Shown here: in pieces, positions 18,052-27,477 of the stretch
Layout: each line of letters opens with the position of its first letter
Numbering within the stretch: the stretch's first letter is position 1
Source of the DNA: Sphingomonas jejuensis
Lineage (GTDB): Bacteria > Pseudomonadota > Alphaproteobacteria > Sphingomonadales > Sphingomonadaceae
DNA: 64,000 bases
Reading direction: 5' to 3'
Assembly (NCBI RefSeq): GCF_011927695.1
Contig: NZ_JAATJE010000001.1
Coordinates: 1,736,001 to 1,800,000 of the forward strand
Notes under the pieces: model-generated
Seen by the model: the letters and a program-made list of their open reading frames with translations, nothing else
Databases searched by the model: none
Told to the model about the DNA's origin: nothing
Made by a program: the position numbers and the translations under genes

Positions 18052-19233
18052 TCAGAAGCTGCCGGCGGGCACGCGCACATGCCCCTCCATCAGGATGCGC
18101 GCGCTGCGGCTCATCACCGCCTTGGTGACGGTCCAGCGCCCGTCCACGTCGGCGACGGCGGCGCCCACCCGCAGCGTCCCTGACGGGTGGCCGAAGCGGA
18201 CGGCGGTGCGGTCGCCGCCGCCCGCCGCCGCGTTCACGATCGTGCCGGGCACCGCGGCCGCGGTCGCGATGGCGACGCTCGCCGTGCCCATCATGGCGTG
18301 GTGGAGCTTGCCCATCGACATGGCGCGCACGACCAAGTCGATGTCGTCCGCCGCGATCTGCCGCCCGCTGGACGCGGTGTAGGCGACCGGCGGTGCGACA
18401 AAGGCGATCTTGGGCGTGTGCTGCCGCTTCAGCGCTTCCTCGGGCCTGGCGATCAGCCCCATCTTCAGCGCGCCGATCGTGCGCAGCGCCTCGAAACGGC
18501 GGAGCGCATCCGGGTTGCCGTTGATCGCCTCGCGCAGTTCCGTGCCCGCATAGCCGATGTCGGCGGCGCGCACGAAGATGGTCGGGATGCCGGCGGTGAT
18601 CAGCGTCGCCTCCAGCCGGCCGCCGGCAACGATTTCCTCCGGCACGTCGAGCGTGTCGACGAGATTGCCGGTCGGGAACATGGAGCCGCCGTCATCGTCG
18701 TCGGCGGGATCGACGAACTCCAGCACGATCTCGGCCGCCGGGAAGGTGACGCCGTCGAGCTCGAAATCGCCGGTTTCCTGCACCGCGCCGTCGGCCACCG
18801 GCACATGCGCGACGATGGTCTTGCCGATGTTGGCCTGCCAGATGCGCACCGTGCGGATGCCGTCGTCGCCGGCCGCCACATAGCCGGCATGGATCGCAAA
18901 GGCGCCGGCGGCGGTGGACAGGTTGCCGCAATTGCCCGACCAGTCGACGAAGTCGGTGTCGATCGACACCTGGCCGTAGAGATAGTCGACGTCATGTTCC
19001 GGCCGGCTGCTGGGCGAGAGGATCACGCACTTGCTGGTAGAGCTGGTCGCCCCGCCCATGCCGTCGATCTGCGCGGCATAAGGGTCGGGACTGCCGATCA
19101 CGCGCTGGAACAGCCGGTCGCGCGCGGCGCCGGGCGTGCGGGCAGCCTCCGGCAGGTCCTCCAACCGAAAGAACACGCCCTTGCTGGTGCCGCCGCGCAT
19201 GTAGGTGGCGGGGATGCGGACCTGGCCGGTCAT
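18052..19233 (-). CDS. prpF: 2-methylaconitate cis-trans isomerase PrpF
   Basis: 393 residues of the PrpF family (diaminopimelate epimerase-like fold). The N-terminal motif YMRGGTSKGVFF (11-22) and the Cys102 motif DWSGNCGNLS are present. It isomerises trans-2-methylaconitate made by AcnD so that it can be hydrated to 2-methylisocitrate. Its ATG overlaps the acnD stop by 4 bases (19230-19233), the usual tight acnD-prpF pairing, so translation is coupled. Confidence 0.95.
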   Translation of the reverse strand: MTGQVRIPATYMRGGTSKGVFFRLEDLPEAARTPGAARDRLFQRVIGSPDPYAAQIDGMGGATSSTSKCVILSPSSRPEHDVDYLYGQVSIDTDFVDWSGNCGNLSTAAGAFAIHAGYVAAGDDGIRTVRIWQANIGKTIVAHVPVADGAVQETGDFELDGVTFPAAEIVLEFVDPADDDDGGSMFPTGNLVDTLDVPEEIVAGGRLEATLITAGIPTIFVRAADIGYAGTELREAINGNPDALRRFEALRTIGALKMGLIARPEEALKRQHTPKIAFVAPPVAYTASSGRQIAADDIDLVVRAMSMGKLHHAMMGTASVAIATAAAVPGTIVNAAAGGGDRTAVRFGHPSGTLRVGAAVADVDGRWTVTKAVMSRSARILMEGHVRVPAGSF

Positions 19234-21854
19234 GCCGCTTCCAGCTCGCCGGCGAGGAAATCCTGGGCGAAGCGCTGCAGCACGCCGCCCGCTTCGTAGA
19301 TCAACACCTCCTCCGCCGTGTCGAGGCGGCAGGTGACGGGCACCTCCTCCACCCGGCCGTGGGCGCGGTTGATCCGGACGGTGAGCGTCGCGCCGGCCGC
19401 AGGCGTGCCGGCAACGTCATAGGTCTCGGTCCCGTCCAGACCAAGCGTCAGCCGGGTGGTGCCGGGCTGGAACTCCAGCGGGAGCACGCCCATGCCGATG
19501 AGGTTGGTGCGGTGGATGCGCTCAAACCCTTCCGCCACGATCGCCTCCACGCCCGCAAGCCGGACGCCCTTGGCCGCCCAGTCGCGCGAGGACCCCTGCC
19601 CGTAATCGGCGCCCGCGATGATGATGAGCGGCTGACGGCGCTTCAGATAGGTCTCGATCGCCTCCCACATGCGGACAACGGTGCCGTCCGGCTCCAGCCG
19701 GGCAAGGCTGCCCTTCTTCACCGCGCCGTCGACCACCGCCATCTCGTTGACGAGCTGCGGGTTGGCGAAGGTCGCGCGCATCGCGGTCAGGTGATCGCCG
19801 CGGTGGGTGGCGTAGCTGTTATAATCCTCCTCCGGCACGCCCATGGAGGTCAGATACTCGCCCGCCGCCGACGTCGGCAGGATGGCGTTGGACGGCGACA
19901 GATGGTCGGTCGTGATGTTGTCCGGCAGGATGGCGAGCGGGCGCATGCCCGACAGCGTCCGCGGCGATGCCGCAAGCGCGCCCAGCCCCTGCGTGTCCCA
20001 GTAAGGGGGGCGCCGGATATAGGTGGACTGCGGCCGCCAGGCGTAGAGCGGGCTTGCCTCCACCCCCTCCGGCAGCGCGCCGGCGAACATGGGATCGTAG
20101 ATGTCGCGGAACTGCTGCGGCTTCACATGCGCGCGGACGATGGCGTCGATCTCCTCGTCGCTGGGCCACAGGTCGGCCAGCCGGATCTCGCGCCCGTCAT
20201 GCATGCCCAAGACGTCGGTTTCGATGTCGAAGCGGACGGTGCCGGCGATGGCATAGGCGACGACCAGCGGCGGCGAGGCGAGAAACGCCTGCTTGGCATA
20301 GGGATGGATGCGCCCGTCGAAGTTGCGGTTTCCGGACAGAACGGCGGTTGCGTAGAGATCCCGCTCCACGATCTCACGCTGGATGTCGGGATCGAGCGCG
20401 CCGGACATGCCGTTGCAGGTGGTGCAGGCATAGGCGACGATGCCGAAGCCGAGCTTCTCAAGCTCGGGCAGCAGCCCCGCTTCCTCCAGGTAGAGGCGCG
20501 CGACCTTGGAGCCGGGCGCAAAGCTCGTCTTCACCCAGGGCTTCCGCACCAGACCAAGCGCGTTCGCCTTGCGGGCGACAAGGCCGGCGGCGACCACGTT
20601 GCGCGGGTTGGAAGTGTTGGTGCAGCTGGTGATGGCGGCGATGATCACAGCGCCGTCGGGCAGCTTGCCCTCCCGCTCCTCGGCGCGAGCGGCATCGAGG
20701 TTGACGGCGATCTCACGCTCCTTGAGCGCGCTGGTCGGCAGGCGGCGGTGGGGGTTCGACGGGCCGGCCATGTTGCGCACCACGGTCGACAGGTCGAACT
20801 CCAGCACGCGCTCATAGTCGGCGTCGCGCAGCGCGTCCGACCAGAGCCCGACCTGGCGCGCATAGGTTTCCACCAAGCGGACGTGATCGGGATCGCGGCC
20901 GGTGGTGAGCAGATAGTCGATCGTCTGATCGTCGATGTAGAACATCGCCGCGGTGGCGCCGAACTCCGGCGTCATGTTGCTGATCGTCGCGCGGTCACCA
21001 ATCGTCAGGCTGTCGGCACCGTCGCCGAAGAATTCGAGCCAGGCGCCGACCACGCGCTCCTTGCGCAGGAACTCGGTCAGAGCGAGCACGATGTCGGTGG
21101 CGGTGATGCCGGGCTGGCGCTGGCCGGAAAGGCGCACGCCGACGATGTCGGGCAGCCGCATCATCGATGGACGGCCGAGCATCACCGTTTCGGCCTCAAG
21201 GCCGCCCACGCCGACCGCGATCACGCCAAGCGCATCGACATGCGGGGTGTGGCTGTCCGTCCCGACGCAGGTGTCCGGATAGGCGACGCCGTCGCGCGCC
21301 TGGATGACGGGGGACATCTTCTCCAGGTTGATCTGGTGCATGATGCCGTTGCCGGCGGGCACCACGTCGACATTGTCGAAGGCAAGCTTGGTCCATTCGA
21401 TGAAGTGGAACCGGTCCTCGTTGCGGCGATCCTCCACCGCGCGGTTCTTGGCAAATGCATCCGGGTCGAAGCCGCCATATTCGACCGCCAGGCTGTGATC
21501 GACGATCAGCTGCGTCGGGACGACCGGGTTGACCTTGGCGGGATCGCCCCCCTGCTCCGCGATCGCGTCGCGCAGGCCGGCGAGATCGACCAGCGCAGTC
21601 TGGCCGAGAATGTCGTGGCAGACGACGCGGGCAGGATACCAGGGAAAGTCCATGGTGCGCCGCCGCTCGACGATCTGCGTCAGCGCGTCCGTCAGGATCG
21701 CGGGATCCGCCCGGCGCACCAGCTGTTCGGCGAGCACGCGCGCGACATAAGGCAGCCTGTCGTAGGAACCGGGCCGGATCGCCTCCACTGCACTGCGGAC
21801 GTCGAAATAGTCGAGGTCGGTGCCTTCAAGCGGACGGCGATGGGCATGGTTCAT
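19230..21854 (-). CDS. acnD: Fe/S-dependent 2-methylcitrate dehydratase AcnD
   Basis: 874 residues of the aconitase superfamily. The [4Fe-4S] ligands are Cys411 (ITSCTNTSNP) and Cys477 and Cys480 (YACTTCNGMSG). AcnD dehydrates 2-methylcitrate and replaces PrpD in organisms carrying prpF, as here. The size and the acnD-prpF overlap favour AcnD over housekeeping aconitase AcnA. It is the promoter-proximal gene of the minus-strand prp cluster. The region ahead of its ATG has AGGAAAG as a Shine-Dalgarno. A Crp/Fnr-type regulator gene (broken) is divergent from it. Confidence 0.95.
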   Translation of the reverse strand: MNHAHRRPLEGTDLDYFDVRSAVEAIRPGSYDRLPYVARVLAEQLVRRADPAILTDALTQIVERRRTMDFPWYPARVVCHDILGQTALVDLAGLRDAIAEQGGDPAKVNPVVPTQLIVDHSLAVEYGGFDPDAFAKNRAVEDRRNEDRFHFIEWTKLAFDNVDVVPAGNGIMHQINLEKMSPVIQARDGVAYPDTCVGTDSHTPHVDALGVIAVGVGGLEAETVMLGRPSMMRLPDIVGVRLSGQRQPGITATDIVLALTEFLRKERVVGAWLEFFGDGADSLTIGDRATISNMTPEFGATAAMFYIDDQTIDYLLTTGRDPDHVRLVETYARQVGLWSDALRDADYERVLEFDLSTVVRNMAGPSNPHRRLPTSALKEREIAVNLDAARAEEREGKLPDGAVIIAAITSCTNTSNPRNVVAAGLVARKANALGLVRKPWVKTSFAPGSKVARLYLEEAGLLPELEKLGFGIVAYACTTCNGMSGALDPDIQREIVERDLYATAVLSGNRNFDGRIHPYAKQAFLASPPLVVAYAIAGTVRFDIETDVLGMHDGREIRLADLWPSDEEIDAIVRAHVKPQQFRDIYDPMFAGALPEGVEASPLYAWRPQSTYIRRPPYWDTQGLGALAASPRTLSGMRPLAILPDNITTDHLSPSNAILPTSAAGEYLTSMGVPEEDYNSYATHRGDHLTAMRATFANPQLVNEMAVVDGAVKKGSLARLEPDGTVVRMWEAIETYLKRRQPLIIIAGADYGQGSSRDWAAKGVRLAGVEAIVAEGFERIHRTNLIGMGVLPLEFQPGTTRLTLGLDGTETYDVAGTPAAGATLTVRINRAHGRVEEVPVTCRLDTAEEVLIYEAGGVLQRFAQDFLAGELEAA

Positions 21855-22257
21855 GCTGTCGGATCTTTCCTGATCGGCGAGGGAGTGCTGCAGCGGGTGC
21901 CGAAGCCGGCGCCGCGCAGAGCAAGGCCTGGAAGCATGCCGACCTTCATGCCGGGGCCTTCGGGAGACGGACGGAGGCCACCCTCCTGTTGATGAACGAA
22001 AAAAGTGCGTTAGCTCGTCTTTGAAAAAGGCTTGCAGCGCATTGTCCCTTGTCGCCGCCTGCCGGGCGCACGCTGGGCGACACCCGCGCGCCTGATACCG
22101 CCGCGCGGTTTTGCGATCAACCCGAGGCCTTCCGGCATCTTCGTTGCCGGCTGCTTTGCAAGTTTCCTTCTTCGGATCTGACGCTTCGCCATCCGAAGAC
22201 GGGTTGAAACAACATAGATCAGAGCATGTTTTTATATGTCAGGTCGCTGTGCGGGAG
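21855..22257. other. 403-bp divergent intergenic region between acnD and the Crp/Fnr gene
   Basis: No coding region supported. It should contain the acnD promoter on the minus strand and that of the Crp/Fnr gene on the plus strand. AT-richer patches occur at about 21995-22030 and 22204-22240. The second includes TTGAAA at 22204-22209 but no well-spaced -10 box could be fixed. No clear palindrome for a propionate regulator was found by eye. Confidence 0.5.
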
Positions 22258-23048
22258 ATGGAAAGAGGCGAGATCATGGAGATCGGGTCGAGACGCGAGG
22301 CGTTGAAGCTTCTTCTCCGCAGGCTGGAATCCAGATCTACACTCGGATCGCCTGCGCAAAACTTGGTACTTGAGCTTCCGGGACGCCGCAGAAGGTCGCC
22401 GCACATCGGGATTTCGTCAGATCCGGTGAGATACTGAGCGAGTCGTTCCTGATCGCCGAGGGGCTTGCCGCCCTGTCGAGCCAATTTGTCGATGGAATTC
22501 GCCAGATCCTGAGCGTGTACATGCCGGGCGACCTGCTGGCGCTGCCCTCGCTGCTGCTTCCCGCGGCGCAGTCCCCGCTGCATGCGCTGGCGAACACGAC
22601 CATCATCAGGGTGCGACACGATGACCTGCGGCCTTTGCTTGACAACAGAGAGCTTTCGGAGGCGCTGTGGCGCGACTGTCTGGGCGATGCTTCTGTGGTG
22701 GAGCGGTGGCTGATCAATGTGGGTCGCAAGAGCGCGCTGGCCCGGATCGCTCACCTGATCGCCGAGATGGCCACGCGCTGCGCGCAGATCGGCATGCTGA
22801 ACGACGGCGTGTTCCGGCTCCAGATGACGCAGGAGCAGATCGCCGATGCCGTCGGACTGACACCGGTCCCCGTCAATCGGTCCATCAAGACCATGCAGGA
22901 CACGCGGCTCATCCAGATCTGCCGCGCATCGGTGAAGATCCTTGATTGGAGTGCCCTGGTTGCCGTGGCCGAGTTCGACCCGGACTATCTCCAGCTGCCC
23001 GATGTCTGCGCGGATCCACGCCGCGCTGCGCGCGATCAGCTTTGCTGA
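22258..23048 (+). pseudogene. Crp/Fnr-family transcriptional regulator, frameshifted
   Basis: The N-terminus reads from ATG 22258 or 22276 (MEIGSRREALKLLLRRLESRSTLG) to LELPG, then continues only in another frame as TPQKVAAHRDFVRSGEILSESFLIAEGLAALSS and through the cyclic-nucleotide-binding-like domain to the winged helix. The helix-turn-helix is MTQEQIADAVGLTPVPVNRSI. The shift is at 22378-22383 (CCGGGACG) and is repaired by one added G. That gives about 257 residues, normal for sphingomonad Crp/Fnr proteins. An internal ATG at 22515 could make only the C-terminal 177 residues. The gene converges on a response regulator with a 13-base overlap. It may be a real lesion or a base-calling loss in a G run. 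Confidence 0.8.
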
Positions 23049-23401
23049 GGCGCGAGCAGGCTTTGCACGACATCCGCCACCTTCTGGGCCGCCACCGGCT
23101 TCTCTAGCTGGGTGAAGCCCGCGAACTCGTCCGGGATCGCCGCGCGATCATAGCCAGTCACGAAGGCGAACGGCACATGATGCTGCCGGAGCCTTTGCGG
23201 AAGATCGAAACTGATGCCGGCGCCAAGGTTGAGGTCGACCAGCGCACAATCCGGCGGGTCCGATGCGAGCGCCCGCGACGCTTCCCCGATGTCGCCGAAC
23301 GGGCCGACCACCTGCGCGCCCGCAGCCTGGAGCGCCGCCTGAAGATCGGTCGCAAGGTAATAGTGATCCTCGAGGATCAGAACGCGCGCGCCTTCCACCA
23401 T
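23036..23401 (-). CDS. Single-domain response regulator
   Basis: 121 residues forming one receiver domain. Acidic pocket Glu11/Asp12 (ILEDHYY), phosphoacceptor Asp56 (CALVDLNLG), Thr82 (FAFVTGYD) and Lys101 (QLEKPV) are all present, with no output domain. The ATG at 23401 is preceded by GGGAGG on the minus strand, and starts 10 bases after the stop of the histidine kinase gene, which is its likely partner. Stand-alone receivers of this type follow HWE kinases in many alphaproteobacteria. A longer start at 23452 inside the kinase gene adds a basic leader and was rejected. Confidence 0.9.
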   Translation of the reverse strand: MVEGARVLILEDHYYLATDLQAALQAAGAQVVGPFGDIGEASRALASDPPDCALVDLNLGAGISFDLPQRLRQHHVPFAFVTGYDRAAIPDEFAGFTQLEKPVAAQKVADVVQSLLAPQQS

Positions 23402-23411
23402 CAGCCTCCCC

Positions 23412-25202
23412 TCAATGCGACCCGGCGTCGGTCTGCAGGATGCTCTCGCCACTTCTGAGCGGAAACTCGATCCGGCTCTCGATCCCTTCGGGCTTCAGCT
23501 CAAGCGTGCCGTGCCCCCGCAATTCATAGGGGATGCGCCGCGTGATCAGCTCCAGCCCGAACCCCTGGCGGCGCGGAAAGGCATCGATGACCGGGACGCC
23601 CCGCTCCTTCCACAGGATCACCACCCAATCGCGATTGTCCCGCGTCTCGATGCTCCAGCCGACATCGAGCCGTCCCGAAGCGCGGGAGAAGGCACCATAT
23701 TTCGTGGCGTTGGTCGCAAGTTCGTGGATGGCGAGCGTCAGGACCTCCGCGCATTTGGGCGAGATCGCGACCGACTGCCCTGCCGCGCTGATCTGATCTT
23801 CCGAGACGGCCTGCGCCAGCAACTCGTCCCAGATCAGGCCTTCCAGATCGACGTCGGTTCCGGCCGCGCGCGTCAGGAGGACCTGGGCCCGGGCCAGCGC
23901 GGCGAGCCGCCCTTGCAGATGCGCGACATAATCCTCCGTGGATCGCTCGCCATCGTCCGACCGGCTGATGATCGACCGGGTGACCGCAAGGATGTTGCGG
24001 GTGCGGTGCTGCAGCTCGGCAAGCAGGACTTCCTGGCGCTTCTGCAGCCGGCGCAGGTCGTCGACGTCGGTGGAGGTGCCGAGCCATTCGACGATGTCGC
24101 CGCGATCGTTGCGGACCGGGGTCGCGCGTGTCTGATACCAGCGATAGCGGCCCTCGGCAGGATGGCAGAGCCGGTAGTCGGCGTGGAATTCGGCGCCGTC
24201 GATCGCCCCCGCCCAGGCCTCCATCGCCAGCGGCCGATCTTCGGGATGAACCATGTCGAGCCAGCCGAAGTCGTGGCTGTCCGCTTCCGCCTGGCCCGTC
24301 TTTGCTGTCCACTGCGGGCTTGCCCAGGCCCATCGGCCATGATCGACCGCGCGCCACACGAGCTGCGGCACCCCCTCGATCAGCACCTGCTGGCGCGCCT
24401 CGCTCGTGCGGAGCGCGACTTCGGCTTCGGCCACCTCGTTGACGTCGACGGACACCCCCACATGTCCGAGTTAGCTTCCATCGTCCGAGACCATCGGGCG
24501 CGCGTGGTTCTCGAACCAGTGCCACGCCCCGTCCCACCGCCGGATGCGCGTGCGATCCCGCCATTCGCGCCGCTCTAGGATCGCGGCGAGATAGCCCGCG
24601 GTATATGCCGCCTCCAGCTGGGGATCTAGCAGACCGCGCCAGCCGCTCCCCGCGATCTCCGCCTGCGACCGGCCCGTGTAATCGAGGCAGACCTGGTTCA
24701 CGAAGATGTTGTTGCCGTCCGGATCGTTGAACCAGATGAGGGCGGGCGCGGTGTCGGCCAGCGTGCGGAACCGGGCCTCGCTCTCCCGGAGAGCGGCTTC
24801 GGCCCGCTTGCGCGCATCGATGTCGATATTCATCCCGAGCCAGCGGGCGATGCGTCCATCGGCGGCGAGCATCGGCGCGGCGCGGACGTTGGTCCAGCGC
24901 CAGCCGCCATCCGGCGCCTGCAGCCGGAACTCGGCATCGACCAGGCGCCGGGCGGCAACGGATGCACGCCACTGACGCTCGGCAAAGGCGCGGTCGTCGG
25001 GATGGATGGCGCCCAGCCAGCCATAGCCCATCCATTCATCCACACTCTGGCCGGTATAGGCGCGCCAGCTGGAGCTATCGACGACGACGACCCCGTCCGG
25101 ATCGGTTTCCCAGAACGCCTGCGCGATGTTTCCGAGCAGCAGGCGGAAGCGCGCCTCGCTGTCGTTCTGCTGCGTGGGTGCGTCAGAGACCACCGGAGCC
25201 AT
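23412..25202 (-). pseudogene. PAS-HWE sensor histidine kinase split by an in-frame stop
   Basis: Two collinear segments in the same frame are separated by a TAA at 24471-24473. The upstream segment (25202-24471) holds two PAS/PAC domains, for example AFWETDPDGVVVVDSSSW and LIWFNDPDGNNIFVNQV, and ends VSDDGS-stop. The downstream segment continues LGHVGVSVDVNEVAEAE into a third PAS domain. It then has an HWE-type phosphoacceptor (LAELQHRTRN, His152 counted from the GTG at 24461) and the ATPase N-box HELATNATKYGAFS. PAC motifs usually read DGSYLGHVGV here, so a Tyr codon changed to TAA is likely. Restored length is 596 residues. GTG 24461 might allow a shorter kinase with one PAS domain to be made by reinitiation. 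Confidence 0.85.
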
Positions 25203-25289
25203 ACGCCAGATGATGACGTTTCAGCCGGCGCGTCCTTGATCCATGTGAAAGTTTGGGGATCGACCGCTGCGTTTTTCGGACGGCCGCCG

Positions 25290-25874
25290 TCAGCCGGCGC
25301 GCTCGATCAGGGCGGACCAGACGCCGTCCGCGAAGGGCTTGTAGATGATGGTCAGCGGGAGGCACACCAGCATCGCGACACGCACCGACCGGCGCGTCCG
25401 GAGCCAGCCGACGCAGATCAGGGCGGCCAGCAGCGGCACATAGGTGAGAAAGACCGCCAGAAGCCTTGGCGTGCTGAGATCCAGGATGATCTTGAGCGCG
25501 ACCATCAGGAGGACGTTGCTGGCGATCATCGCGCTGACGACCACCTTCCGGTGGGCCATCGCGTGCGCGTCCGGAACAGCGTCGGCACCCTCGCGGGGAA
25601 ACACCTGCGTTGCGGCGAAGTAATAGAGCAAGGTGATCGCCGCGGCGCCCAATGCGGTGAAATAGCCGACCTCGATGACGTCCTTCAGCAGCCAGGTGTT
25701 GGTCCAGAAACTCACCAGGTCCGCCAACATGATGGTGCCGAGAAGCGGGGCGAGCCAGCCGATCCCGTGAACGGCACGCTTGTCCCACACCCGTGAAAAG
25801 CCGCTCGCCAGCTCGGCGATGCTCAGTCCCAGCAGGATGCCGTAGAAGCTGATCAGAAACTCAAACGGACTCAC
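25290..25874 (-). CDS. Hypothetical integral membrane protein
   Basis: 194 residues with five or six predicted membrane helices, at about 5-23, 38-57, 66-88, 110-130, 136-158 and 165-180. Conserved-looking features are the N-terminal FEFLISFYGILLGLSIAEL and LADLVSFWTN. The family was not recognised and no catalytic motif is visible. It lies between the split kinase and the S41 peptidase on the same strand, with gaps of 69-87 bases on each side, so it may be a separate unit. Confidence 0.75.
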   Translation of the reverse strand: MSPFEFLISFYGILLGLSIAELASGFSRVWDKRAVHGIGWLAPLLGTIMLADLVSFWTNTWLLKDVIEVGYFTALGAAAITLLYYFAATQVFPREGADAVPDAHAMAHRKVVVSAMIASNVLLMVALKIILDLSTPRLLAVFLTYVPLLAALICVGWLRTRRSVRVAMLVCLPLTIIYKPFADGVWSALIERAG

Positions 25875-25943
25875 GCGCGTCTCCCCGCCCCAGGACGTTC
25901 TTCGACGCTGTTAGCATGATCTTCCGATCAGCCGATCACGGCC

Positions 25944-27467
25944 TCACGACGCCGTCTGCGGCGACCCCCGCCGCGGGTTGCCCGAGGCGACGCACCACTG
26001 TGCCGCGGCCTCGACCACCGGATCGGCCTCTGCGCCGATCCAGGCGGGATCGAAGGGCAGCTGCACGTCCGGATCGATCCCGCGATCCGGCTGGGGCGTG
26101 CGCGACACATAGCCCTTCAGCGGCAGGTCGAACACGATGCCGCTGCTGGGCAGCTTCACGAACAGAAAAGCGCCGCCGTTGATGCTGCGGCGATTGCCGC
26201 CGGTGGTTTCGCCGAACAGGCGAAACTTGCCGCTTGCGCGCGCGGCATTGATGAAGCCGAAGGTCGCGGAGCTGTTGGTCGGGCCGATCAGCGCCGCCAC
26301 CGGACAGGTGATCCGCTTCGACGACGGACCGATCGCGTTCTGGACCGCGTCCTCGCGCGGGCGCCATTCGCCGCCCCCGAGCGAAATTGCGCCGTCGCCC
26401 AGAGCGTAGAACCGATCGTCCCAGGTCGTGGAATGATCGCGCAGCAAAGCGGGCATTTGCGTGAAGCGGATGCGGGTCTCGAACGGCCAGCCGGCCAGCG
26501 GACGATTGATGAGGCGCGCGACGATCGGGTCGCCGCAATCATCGCCGCCTTCGTTGTCGCGAATGTCGATCACGAGCCCGCGCGCGCCGGCGAGGCTGTC
26601 GAGCCGCTCCTCCAGCCATTGTCGCCAATTCCACTGGCTGTTCCACATCGCCCAGCCCGGCATGGTGAGCAGGCACACGCCGTCGCGCCTTTCCTCCCAG
26701 GTCCAACGTGGCCGGTCGCCGCTGTCGGGCACGCGGGTCATCGCCGCGCGACGCTGCGCGAGATCGATCGGGGGAAGCGCCAGGTCAACATGTCGCCCCG
26801 TCGGCAAGCGCAGGGCGACATGGTGCAGGCCATCGCCGCCGGGAGGCGCGACCAAGCCCTGGAAGATGTCGAAGGTCTCGTAATCCTCGTGCCCCTGCAC
26901 GCTCAAAAGCGCGCGGCGCTTGCCGTCGTTGCTGCCATCGCCGCGGGTAAACGGCATGAGCGCCGCCAGCAGATCGGCGGCCCGGACGCCATTCACGCGT
27001 TCGACCTCGCTGCCCGGAGTGAGCCCGAGCCCTCCGGTATCGCGCGTAACGATCATGCGATCGCCAACCCACCGGAACCAGAAAGGCAGGCGCGTTTTCC
27101 GATCGAACAGAGCCACCACGTCGTCGTCGTTCTGGTTGAAGAAGTTGGCGTAGCTGTGCCCGCATCGCAGGGTCGCGAGGTAGCGCGACAGGGCGAGGTA
27201 AGCACCGGCGACATGTCCGCGCTGGAGCGCCGCGCGGTAGGATGCCTCGAAAGCAGCCAGCTCGCGGTGGGCGGCGGCTGTTTCCTGATAGCGATAGATG
27301 CCGGGGTGGATGCCCATCGCCGCACGCATGACGGCGATGTCGAGGTCGGCATCGATCGTCCGGCCGGTTCCATGCAGCACGGCATGCGCAGGGGAGAAGG
27401 CGCGGGCAGCAAAGAGGCCGGCGAGTGAGCTTCGGGCGAGGCCGAGCAGGAGATGGCGACGGTTCAT
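25944..27467 (-). CDS. S41-family peptidase, probably Tat-exported
   Basis: 507 residues. The N-terminus NRRHLLLGLARSSLAGLFAARAFSPAHA has a twin-arginine pair and hydrophobic stretch, so export by Tat is plausible. The C-terminal half has the tail-specific protease (S41) fold, with ARGLVIDIRDNEGGD before the substrate site and the nucleophile region LIGPTNSSATFGF (Ser399 or Ser400). The middle part has PDZ-like features (GLTPGSEVERVNGV). Family members cleave or bind C-terminal peptides in the periplasm. The ATG at 27467 lies 11 bases after the stop of the AraC-type regulator, so the two genes form an operon. An upstream start at 27665 overlaps that gene and was rejected. Confidence 0.85.
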   Translation of the reverse strand: MNRRHLLLGLARSSLAGLFAARAFSPAHAVLHGTGRTIDADLDIAVMRAAMGIHPGIYRYQETAAAHRELAAFEASYRAALQRGHVAGAYLALSRYLATLRCGHSYANFFNQNDDDVVALFDRKTRLPFWFRWVGDRMIVTRDTGGLGLTPGSEVERVNGVRAADLLAALMPFTRGDGSNDGKRRALLSVQGHEDYETFDIFQGLVAPPGGDGLHHVALRLPTGRHVDLALPPIDLAQRRAAMTRVPDSGDRPRWTWEERRDGVCLLTMPGWAMWNSQWNWRQWLEERLDSLAGARGLVIDIRDNEGGDDCGDPIVARLINRPLAGWPFETRIRFTQMPALLRDHSTTWDDRFYALGDGAISLGGGEWRPREDAVQNAIGPSSKRITCPVAALIGPTNSSATFGFINAARASGKFRLFGETTGGNRRSINGGAFLFVKLPSSGIVFDLPLKGYVSRTPQPDRGIDPDVQLPFDPAWIGAEADPVVEAAAQWCVASGNPRRGSPQTAS

Positions 27468-27477
27468 GGCCGAGGCC

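Noticed and set aside
19359..21992. 877-codon open frame opposite acnD
   Set aside because: It mirrors acnD exactly, is compositionally odd (His, Arg, Asp, Gly rich) and shows no domain. It is a GC-driven antisense shadow.
22515..23048. Treating the Crp/Fnr C-terminal part as a complete gene
   Set aside because: The same frame continues upstream without a start through typical Crp sequence, and the N-terminal residues are in the neighbouring frame, so the gene is frameshifted rather than short.
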